Below are positions 24,539 through 30,005 of a DNA stretch of 30,005 nt, in pieces. The DNA comes from PBB1 sp031380885 (lineage in GTDB: Bacteria; Pseudomonadota; Gammaproteobacteria; Burkholderiales; Burkholderiaceae_C): NCBI GenBank assembly GCA_031380885.1, contig JANMXL010000061.1, positions 1-30,005 on the forward strand. Direction: 5' to 3'. The position numbers and the translations under genes were made by a program. How positions within the stretch are numbered: the first letter of the stretch is position 1; each line of letters starts with the position of its first letter. The notes under the pieces were generated by a model, which saw only the letters and a program-made list of their open reading frames with translations, did not search any database and was not told the origin of the DNA.

Positions 24539-25468
24539 TCAGCGCAGAGCGCCGAGCCCCGCCGCCTCGCGCACCACGGTCGCCACGCCGGCGATGTCGA
24601 TCTCGCCTCGCCCCTTGCTTACCGCGTCCACCAGGTGCTGCTGCACGACGCTGGCAACAGGCATCGGCAGCCCGAGCTGCTGGCTGGCGGCGAGCACGAG
24701 GTTGACATCTTTGAGGCCGAGGTGCAGCGCAAAGCCCGCAGGCTCGAATTGCGTGCGGGCAATCATCGGGACGTAGCGGTTCACCACCGGGCTGCCAAAG
24801 ATCGTTCCCGTGACCAGGCTCAGCAACTGCTCGGGGTCGATGCCGCCCTTCTCGCCAAACGCGAACGCCTCGGACAGGATCTCCAGCGTGCCAGCGATCA
24901 TGAAGTTGCCAGCCAGCTTGGCGAGTGCCGCCTGTTCCGGTGTCGCCATCGGGAAGGTGGCCTGGCCAATCGCGGCAAAGATCGGCGCCAGCCGCTCCAG
25001 CGTGTCGGCCGGCCCGCCCGGCACAACGAAGAGTTTGGCGGCGGCCGCCACATCGGGTCGACCGAACACGGGCGCGGCGATGTACTGCTGACCGCGCGTG
25101 CGGTGCGCCTCGACCAGCTCGCGCACGATCGCCAGCGACACCGTGCTCATCCCCAGGTGCACCGCACCCGCCGGCAGCCTGTCGAGCACGCCACCCGGCG
25201 CGAGCGTCACCTCACGCAGGGCTGCGTCATCGGCCAGCATCGTGAGGGCGACATCGGCGCTGGCAACAGCATCGGCAACGGACGCGCAGGCTGCAGCGCC
25301 GGGGACGGTGGCCGTCTTCGCGGCGTTGCGGTTCCAGACCCGGACGGCAAAGCCGCGGGCCACCAGGTTGCGGGCGATCGGGGCGCCCATCTGGCCGAGG
25401 CCGAGGACGCAGATTTGGAGAATTTGGGGATTGGGCATGGTGTGTGTCGTGTTGGAAAGAGCCTGCAT
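24539..25468 (-). CDS. NAD(P)-dependent beta-hydroxyacid dehydrogenase family reductase
   Basis: The 309-residue protein has an N-terminal Rossmann motif VLGLGQMGAPIARNLVARGF with an R-rich segment (WNRNAAK) suggesting NADP preference, and the all-helical C-terminal domain of 3-hydroxyisobutyrate and tartronate-semialdehyde reductases. The catalytic lysine is in AKLAGNFMI (about residue 184). Members reduce small aldehyde-acids such as succinic or glyoxylic semialdehyde; the exact substrate is not evident. Two ATGs (25468 and 25438) are possible; the second gives MPNPQILQICVLG, and neither has a good ribosome binding site. It is convergent with sulP and 102 bp downstream of the DUF899 gene. 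Confidence 0.88.
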   Translation of the reverse strand: MQALSNTTHTMPNPQILQICVLGLGQMGAPIARNLVARGFAVRVWNRNAAKTATVPGAAACASVADAVASADVALTMLADDAALREVTLAPGGVLDRLPAGAVHLGMSTVSLAIVRELVEAHRTRGQQYIAAPVFGRPDVAAAAKLFVVPGGPADTLERLAPIFAAIGQATFPMATPEQAALAKLAGNFMIAGTLEILSEAFAFGEKGGIDPEQLLSLVTGTIFGSPVVNRYVPMIARTQFEPAGFALHLGLKDVNLVLAASQQLGLPMPVASVVQQHLVDAVSKGRGEIDIAGVATVVREAAGLGALR

Positions 25469-25570
25469 GGGAAGGTCGAGGTGCCCAACGGATGTCGACG
25501 CTGCTGTCAGGCTGAGGTCATCGTCAAGGCGGTATTGGACGCGACAGCCGCACGAGAAGCCGCAAGAGTG

Positions 25571-26098
25571 TCAGACGCGGAAGCGGCGCGACATTGGCCA
25601 CAACGGCATCAGGTCAGGCGCGCCGCGCGGGCCCTGTCCTGGGTCGGCTGTGCTGCCGCCCATCTCGCCGCTCCAGAAGTGGCGAATGCTGCCGTCGCGA
25701 CGAGTGAACACATTGAAGGCCGGCATGTCTGCGTCGTCGGCGCTCACATAGTCACGGGTGAAGTCACCCTCGACATCAGAGTACAGCTTGAGGTGCTGCC
25801 AGCCGCGCTGCTTTTTCACCGCCAGCAGGCGCTCGATGGGCGAGCGCGCCACCATCACCAAAGCAATGCGCTGTTCAACGTCGGGTGATTCGCCGTCCCA
25901 GGTGGCCATCAGCGAGGTGCACATCGGGCAAGGCTGTTCGCGCTTTGGACCGTACATGTAGCTGTAGACCGCCAGCGTTTGCTTGTCGCCAAACAAATCG
26001 GAGAATTTGACAGGGCCGTTCTCGCCGACCCATGCGTGATCCTTGGGTACGGTGCCACCCGGCTTCACGCCTTTGGCGCTGCAACATTCACCATCCAC
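25571..26098 (-). CDS. DUF899 thioredoxin-like protein, apparently shortened
   Basis: The core matches DUF899: VKFSDLFGDKQTLAVYSYMYG, then CPMCTSLMATWDG with a CxxC-like pair, and FNVFTRRDGSIRHFWSGEMG. Function in the family is unknown; the fold is thioredoxin-like. Complete members are usually above 200 residues, with about 50-60 residues before a motif like LPWV and a tail like LTPEGRG. Here the first ATG gives 175 residues, whose first ten or so are read from VOC coding sequence in another frame. A GTG at 26068 overlaps the VOC stop (GTGA) and would give 165 residues. The end PLWPMSRRFRV also departs from the usual tail. Truncation at both ends is inference; the protein could instead be a short variant coupled to the VOC gene. 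Confidence 0.65.
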   Translation of the reverse strand: MDGECCSAKGVKPGGTVPKDHAWVGENGPVKFSDLFGDKQTLAVYSYMYGPKREQPCPMCTSLMATWDGESPDVEQRIALVMVARSPIERLLAVKKQRGWQHLKLYSDVEGDFTRDYVSADDADMPAFNVFTRRDGSIRHFWSGEMGGSTADPGQGPRGAPDLMPLWPMSRRFRV

Positions 26099-26481
26099 GG
26101 CACACCGAACTTGTCGGTCAGCATGCCGAACAAAGAAGTCCAGAACGTTGTCATCAAAGGCATGCAGACGTTCCCGCCTTCCCCAAGTGCGCTGAAAACC
26201 CGTTTGGCTTCAGCGTCGTCGGCCACCTCGATGACGAGCGTCATCCCCTTGAACTCGGCTGCTTTCTCGCCCATGCCGTCGTCGGCCATCAGATCGGTGT
26301 CGCCAATGCGAAACGCGGCATGCAGGATCTTCTCTTCGAAACCGGGTGGCGGCTTCATGCCAGCGTCGGGGCTGTCCTTCCAGCGCATCAGGCCGGTGAC
26401 CTCGGCACCGACAGACTTCTTGTAAAACTCCAGCGCCTCTTCGCAGCGCCCGGCAAGCGTTATGTAGGCTTGAACTTTCAT
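26065..26481 (-). CDS. VOC superfamily protein, PhnB-like
   Basis: The 138-residue protein (MKVQAYITLAGRCEEALEFYKKSVGAEV... to DKFGVPWMVNVAAPKA) has the glyoxalase/bleomycin-resistance (VOC) fold pattern of the PhnB or 3-demethylubiquinone methyltransferase-like group. The paired beta-alpha-beta-beta-beta modules begin near residues 3 and 72, and the closing GVPWMVN is typical. Many relatives have unknown substrates; metal-dependent chemistry on small molecules is a family inference. AAGGA precedes the ATG. It overlaps the downstream DUF899 gene and lies 43 bp after the RibD-C gene, so the group is probably one operon. Confidence 0.88.
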   Translation of the reverse strand: MKVQAYITLAGRCEEALEFYKKSVGAEVTGLMRWKDSPDAGMKPPPGFEEKILHAAFRIGDTDLMADDGMGEKAAEFKGMTLVIEVADDAEAKRVFSALGEGGNVCMPLMTTFWTSLFGMLTDKFGVPWMVNVAAPKA

Positions 26482-26524
26482 GATGAATTCCTTGATTGAG
26501 TGGGGAAGGGTGAATGAAGAACGT

Positions 26525-27115
26525 TTAGCCTTCGCCGTGCAGGGTGGGCCTGTAGATCAGCTGTTGGATGTTGCTGTCGAGCGTCCTGCTCTCGACCATC
26601 TCCAGGTCGAAGTCGGCTGCTCCCTTGAAGATTGGATGGGTGCCGGTTTTGCCAGAGATCACCGGAAAGACAGTCACCTGCACAAGGTCGACGAGGCCGG
26701 CGGCCATCAACGCCAGGTTCAACGAGATGCTGCCGTGGGACCGCAACGGCACCTTGGACTCCTTCTTGAGCCGGGCGACGATGTCTACGGCGTCGCCGTT
26801 CTCGATGGTCGCGTTTGGCCAGTTCAAAGGGCCTTTCAGCGTGGATGACAACACCGTGGCTGGCATGTTTGTCATCCTTGTGACCCACGGGTCGCGCACG
26901 TCAGACTCTTCAGTGCTCGAGGCCAGCATCTCTACGAACAGTCGGAACGTGGTGGCTCCGAAGACCATCTGCTGCTCCGCGTCGAACGACGCGAGGCGGC
27001 TGCGAAGCAGCTCGGGGCCTTGCTTGCCCCAGTAGCCACCCCAGTTCCCGCCTGGGCCGTAAGAGCCGTAGCCGTCAAGCGTAGAAAAAATGTCGAACGT
27101 GTAAGTTGCGTTCAT
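26525..27115 (-). CDS. RibD C-terminal / dihydrofolate-reductase-like protein
   Basis: The 196-residue protein belongs to the RibD-C family, which shares the DHFR fold. Visible are FDIFSTLDGYGSYG at the N terminus, MVFGATTFRLF (about residues 53-63), SHGSISLNLALMAAGLVDLVQVTVFPVISGKTGTHPIF (nucleotide-binding and core strand region) and the C-terminal LVDL-type strand. Members are NADPH-binding reductases of mostly unknown substrate, not the folate enzyme itself. The frame is open to 27223, but the ATG at 27115 follows GGGGAAAG and gives the usual N terminus. Confidence 0.87.
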   Translation of the reverse strand: MNATYTFDIFSTLDGYGSYGPGGNWGGYWGKQGPELLRSRLASFDAEQQMVFGATTFRLFVEMLASSTEESDVRDPWVTRMTNMPATVLSSTLKGPLNWPNATIENGDAVDIVARLKKESKVPLRSHGSISLNLALMAAGLVDLVQVTVFPVISGKTGTHPIFKGAADFDLEMVESRTLDSNIQQLIYRPTLHGEG

Positions 27116-27233
27116 GATGCTTTCCCCAACTGCATCACCTCTTTGCAGAGGCCGCAGAAAACCGTACTGGTGTGGCGTTTCATGATGATTTCTCTTCAGG
27201 AAATGCGAGATGGAATGAGCCACCTGCCTTTAA

Positions 27234-27584
27234 TCAGGCATCCAACAGCGGCGCAAACCCGCCGTAGACCAAGCGTTTGCCGTCGAAGGGCATGTCTCCC
27301 ATCGCCTTCATGCGCGGGTCGTTCATGAACTTCTCGTTGCCCGCATCGCGCGCTGCTTTGGATGGCCACTCGATCCATGCGAACACGACGTTCTCTTCGC
27401 TTTCGGCTTTCACGGCGAGCTTGAAATCAGTGACCTTGCCATCAGGCAAAGCATCGCCCCAGCATTCCACAATTCGCGTGGCGCCGAACTCCTTCAAGAG
27501 CGCGGCGGACTTGACAGCCATCTCGCGATACGCCTCCTTGTGGCTCGCTTTCACGGGGATCAGAAAACCGTCGATGTAACTCAT
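27234..27584 (-). CDS. DUF1428 family protein
   Basis: The 116-residue protein starts MSYIDGFLIPVKASHKEAYREM and contains ECWGDALPDGKVTDF, VVFAWIEWPSKAARDAGNEK and the ending MPFDGKRLVYGGFAPL, all typical of DUF1428. The family is small, cytoplasmic, with a dimeric alpha-beta-barrel-type fold; its function is unknown. A strong AAGGAG lies seven bases before the ATG. It is the first gene of the minus-strand group with the RibD-C, VOC and DUF899 genes; a 118-bp gap separates it from the second. Confidence 0.88.
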   Translation of the reverse strand: MSYIDGFLIPVKASHKEAYREMAVKSAALLKEFGATRIVECWGDALPDGKVTDFKLAVKAESEENVVFAWIEWPSKAARDAGNEKFMNDPRMKAMGDMPFDGKRLVYGGFAPLLDA

Positions 27585-27998
27585 GCTCTTGCTCCTTGGG
27601 TTTAGTCGATGAAGGGTTGAACCGTGCTGCCGGGGAGCACGCCAAACGTCTGGGTTCGCGTTGCGTTGACGGGTGCCATTGGCGAGTGAGCGACGCAGGC
27701 GACCTCAAGTCACGCCACGAACGAGACGCGACCACCGCCACGTTCCCCGGACGATCAGCACGCGCTACGGCGTTCTAGCCCTGCGTGCGGCTTTGCGTCT
27801 GTTCGTGGGCACACATTGCGCAACACGGTGGCGCCCGAAATGGGTCGAGAGGGGTGATCAGGATCGGTGCTTGCCAAGAGCGCTCCAGGATCGGACCGCG
27901 GCGCGCACGCGCCGGCCGGGCCAGTCGGCCGCTGCGCCCCTTGCCCGAAAGCACAACGTTTTCCGACCCGATGAAAACGCTGATGTTTGGTGTGGCGT
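27585..27998. other. Gap of about 410 bp with no convincing gene
   Basis: Apart from the small ORF and hairpin next to DUF1428, several frames are open across this GC-rich stretch on both strands, but none has a recognisable motif or ribosome binding site. It lies upstream of the DUF1428 operon and downstream of the glycosyltransferase. The operon's promoter is expected here; I see no clear sigma-70 match. Confidence 0.5.
27602..27679 (-). other. Possible 25-residue ORF and hairpin before DUF1428
   Basis: An ATG-initiated frame reads MAPVNATRTQTFGVLPG and then a short end, stopping 17 bp before the DUF1428 start. About three quarters of its third codon positions are G or C. Within it lies a hairpin, CGTGCT (27623-27628), 7-base loop, AGCACG (27636-27641). 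No good ribosome binding site precedes it. It may be a leader peptide, the remnant end of a lost gene, or chance. Confidence 0.25.
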
Positions 27999-28931
27999 TC
28001 ACGACGTCGGCCTGGCAAACAGGACCGCGCGCAGCAGCCCGCCCCACGCTTTGCGAGACCACGGGCGCAGGCGGACAGCGTGCGCGTAGCAGCCACGTGC
28101 GTCGCGCGGTCGCTCGATCCGGCTCATGGCGGCGCCGGCTCTGCGCCACCATTTTTCAAGCGTTCGGCGCCGGAACGTGGCGGGCAGGCGCGCAGGCCCG
28201 AGTTCGTCGGCAAGTCCCTGATACATCCGGGCCCACATCAGTTCGTGATCCGGGAAATGCTCCCAGATGTGGCCTGCATCTCCCGATGCCCGCGCGTGAT
28301 GCCGCAGGAATGTCACTGGCTCGCCCGGGCAGTGCAGCCACGAACCGAGGAGTGCGACACGGCAGAACAGCACGCAGTCGTGCCCGGTGACGACCTGCTC
28401 GGGGTATCGGCCGGCGGCGATCACCGCGGTCACGCGAAAGACGGTGCCCGAGCCGACGCCGGCATCGCGGCTGAACATCCACTTGATGGGGTCTTGCGCG
28501 AGCAGGGCCAATTTGTCGAGTGTGCTGCGTCCGTCACGCAGGTCTTTGCGCAGACGATCCGCACTCGCCGCGACAGCTGCAGGGTGCAGCCCCAGCGCCG
28601 TCACCGTCCGTTGGAGGAAGTCGGGTGGCCAGCAGTCGTCGGAATCGAGGAAAGCGACGAGGGGCGCCTCGATGGTGGCGAGTCCGGCGTTTCGCGCCGC
28701 CGCTGCGCCTTCGTGGGGCCGCCTGAGCAGAACCGCGCCCATGGGGCCACCGTGCTCGCGTATCCACGGTTCAATGCGGTCGGCGGTGTCGTCCGTTGAA
28801 CCGTCATCCACCACCACGACCGATTGGGGAGCGAGAGTCTGCGCCCGGATGCTCTCAAGGCAACGCACCACGAGTCCGGCGCGATTCCAGACGGGAACGA
28901 CGACTGCGACGGCGAGATGGGGCAGGCTCAT
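27999..28931 (-). CDS. Family 2 glycosyltransferase
   Basis: The 310-residue protein starts with the GT-A fold pattern VAVVVPVWNRAGLVVRCLESI, followed by the nucleotide-binding VVVDDGSTDDT (about residues 39-49) and the metal-binding DSDD (96-99, FLDSDDCWPP). The sequence GHDCVLFCRVALLG occupies the usual catalytic-region position. A basic C-terminal region (ATFRRRTLEKWWRRAG) follows, with no transmembrane helix. It should transfer a sugar from a nucleotide-sugar donor, perhaps to a surface polysaccharide; donor and acceptor are unknown. The gene stands alone, with no other polysaccharide genes nearby, and diverges from dhaL across 266 bp. Confidence 0.9.
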   Translation of the reverse strand: MSLPHLAVAVVVPVWNRAGLVVRCLESIRAQTLAPQSVVVVDDGSTDDTADRIEPWIREHGGPMGAVLLRRPHEGAAAARNAGLATIEAPLVAFLDSDDCWPPDFLQRTVTALGLHPAAVAASADRLRKDLRDGRSTLDKLALLAQDPIKWMFSRDAGVGSGTVFRVTAVIAAGRYPEQVVTGHDCVLFCRVALLGSWLHCPGEPVTFLRHHARASGDAGHIWEHFPDHELMWARMYQGLADELGPARLPATFRRRTLEKWWRRAGAAMSRIERPRDARGCYAHAVRLRPWSRKAWGGLLRAVLFARPTS

Positions 28932-29197
28932 CGACTTGCCATGAACGACATCGTGGATGTCCGGGTGACTAAAGGGCTTTGAGGCTATCGCCCCGCTCGC
29001 TGCACCGTCAAGGGGGCGACATAGGGGGCGGGCAGGTCGAACCGATCAACTCGGCCGCGTCAATGCCGTCGCCGCGCCGCGGAAAACGCCATGGGCGCGA
29101 TTTATCCTCTCCCGATGTTGCATCCCGTGCCTGAACGGCGGGTGCGCATCGCACTGACCGCCTGCATCCTCGGCTGACTTCCAAACCGGAACCTCCC
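28932..29197. other. Divergent intergenic region, glycosyltransferase/dhaL
   Basis: This 266-bp gap must hold promoters for two divergent genes. The only striking element is a direct repeat, AGGGGGCG-ACAT-AGGGGGCG (29011-29018 and 29023-29030). An AT-rich TTTATCCT near 29100 could be part of a minus 10 region for dhaL, but the match is weak. Confidence 0.4.
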
Positions 29198-29821
29198 ATG
29201 AACCTGAGTGCCGTGATCCCGGCTGCCACGCAGACCCTGATCGACCATGTGCACGAGCTGACTGCCCTCGACCAAGCCACCGGCGACGGCGACCACGGCC
29301 TGAACATGCGGCGCGGCGCGCTGGCGATTCAGGCCCAGCTGGAAGCGCTGTCGGCAATGGCCCCGAATGACGCGCTGCGCACCATGGGCATGAGATGTGT
29401 TTCCACCATCGGCGGCTCGTCGGGCCCGGTGTTCGGCACGCTGCTGATCACGCTGGCCAAGGAGTTGCCCGCTGCCCCCGGCCCCGCCGATCTGGCGCGC
29501 GCACTGCGCGCGGGCATCGCCGCGCTGACCCGGCTGGGAAAGGCCGAAGTCGGCCAGAAGACCCTGCTCGATGTGCTGGACCCGGTGGCCATGCTGCTGG
29601 AGGCGGGCGGCAACGACCTCGTCGCACGCGTGAAACAGGGCGCGGCAGACGCTGCGAAAGCCACCGCGGCGATGGCCGCGATCAAGGGCCGCGCGTCATT
29701 TCTGGGCGAGCGCGCTCTGGGCCACGTGGACCCGGGTTCGCGTTCGATGGCATTGATCATCGGCGCGGTGTGTGCAACCCTTTTGAATACCACTGACGCT
29801 TTGAACGGGAGCCCTTCTTGA
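29198..29821 (+). CDS. dhaL: Dihydroxyacetone kinase subunit DhaL
   Basis: DhaL binds the nucleotide and phosphorylates dihydroxyacetone held by DhaK. The 207-residue protein has the Mg-ADP aspartates Asp25, Asp30 and Asp32 in LDQATGDGDHG, the lid/nucleotide segment TIGGSSGPVFGTLL, and the C-terminal GRASFLGERALGHVDPGSRSMAL. In PTS-type systems ADP stays bound and is rephosphorylated by DhaM; in others the kinase uses ATP. Which applies cannot be decided because no dhaM is visible before the window ends. The stop overlaps the dhaK start. The gene precedes dhaK, the reverse of the E. coli dhaKLM order. Confidence 0.94.
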   Translation: MNLSAVIPAATQTLIDHVHELTALDQATGDGDHGLNMRRGALAIQAQLEALSAMAPNDALRTMGMRCVSTIGGSSGPVFGTLLITLAKELPAAPGPADLARALRAGIAALTRLGKAEVGQKTLLDVLDPVAMLLEAGGNDLVARVKQGAADAAKATAAMAAIKGRASFLGERALGHVDPGSRSMALIIGAVCATLLNTTDALNGSPS

Positions 29822-30005
29822 AAAAACTGATCAACCACGTCGACACCCTGCTGGCCGAGTCGCTGGACGGCTTTGCCGCGGCGCATGCCGACATCGTGAC
29901 CCTGGGCGCCGAGCGCCAGTTCGTGCGCCGCCGCCACTTGACGCCGGGCAAGGTGGCACTGATCTCCGGTGGTGGCTCAGGCCACGAGCCACTGCACGCG
30001 GGCTT
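29818..30005 (+). CDS. dhaK: Dihydroxyacetone kinase subunit DhaK (N-terminal part)
   Basis: The first 62 residues of DhaK are visible before the window ends. They read MKKLINHVDTLLAESLDGF, then a segment ending in GKVALISGGGSGHEPLHAG, the family's N-terminal substrate-binding loop with His56. The histidine that binds dihydroxyacetone covalently lies beyond the edge. Translation begins at TTG (29818), overlapping the dhaL stop as TTGA, with GGGAG at 29807-29811 six bases upstream. The overlap implies coupled translation of the two subunits. The coordinates give only the visible portion; the gene continues to the right. Confidence 0.93.
   Translation, partial: MKKLINHVDTLLAESLDGFAAAHADIVTLGAERQFVRRRHLTPGKVALISGGGSGHEPLHAG

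Noticed and set aside
24326..25888. A 520-codon plus-strand frame spanning the sulP end and the reductase
   Set aside because: It overlaps the STAS domain in another frame and runs antisense to the reductase and DUF899 genes; Arg/His/Gln-rich shadow.
27673..28152. Open frames on both strands in the gap after the glycosyltransferase
   Set aside because: They extend into the glycosyltransferase in other frames, have no start signals and show no recognisable pattern.

Overview
The window is GC-rich chromosomal DNA from a betaproteobacterium, most likely a member of the Burkholderiales in the Leptothrix/Rubrivivax/Methylibium neighbourhood. That placement is inference from gene order (sdhE-gltA-leuCDB-asd-fimV-truA-trpFBA-accD-folC-SPOR-cvpA-purF-metZ), strong G/C preference at third codon positions, and family-typical protein sequences. 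No database search was possible.

Positions 1-20746 are a dense, all-plus-strand housekeeping block. It starts with the succinate dehydrogenase flavinylation factor SdhE and citrate synthase, closed by a clear terminator. The leucine genes leuC, leuD and leuB follow, interrupted by a 42-residue entericidin-like lipoprotein and a 109-residue membrane protein. Next come asd, a FimV-type polar hub protein that probably starts at TTG, and truA. The trpF-trpB-trpA-accD-folC run joins tryptophan synthesis to malonyl-CoA formation and folate metabolism through very short gaps or overlaps. A SPOR-domain membrane protein, cvpA, purF, metZ and gltX complete the block.

Positions 20732-21253 are a tRNA array, tRNA-Ala(GGC), tRNA-Glu(UUC) and tRNA-Asp(GUC). 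A probable promoter overlaps the end of gltX and a strong terminator closes the array. tRNA-Glu thus lies directly beside the gene for its own synthetase.

Positions 21254-28998 are an accessory region. It opens with a minus-strand AbiEi/AbiEii-type toxin-antitoxin pair that looks decayed: the toxin is truncated and the antitoxin lacks a clean start. A plus-strand SulP anion transporter follows. Then come minus-strand genes for a beta-hydroxyacid-dehydrogenase-type reductase, a DUF899 thioredoxin-like protein that appears shortened, a PhnB-like VOC protein, a RibD-C/DHFR-like reductase and a DUF1428 protein. About 400 bp without a convincing gene separates these from a family 2 glycosyltransferase.

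From 29198 the plus strand carries dhaL and the start of dhaK, the nucleotide-binding and substrate-binding subunits of a dihydroxyacetone kinase, cut by the window edge. I did not find a clearly novel multigene system. The best leads are the decayed AbiE locus beside tRNA-Asp, the two small unexplained genes inside the leucine cluster, and the small-protein cluster at 25.5-27.7 kb.
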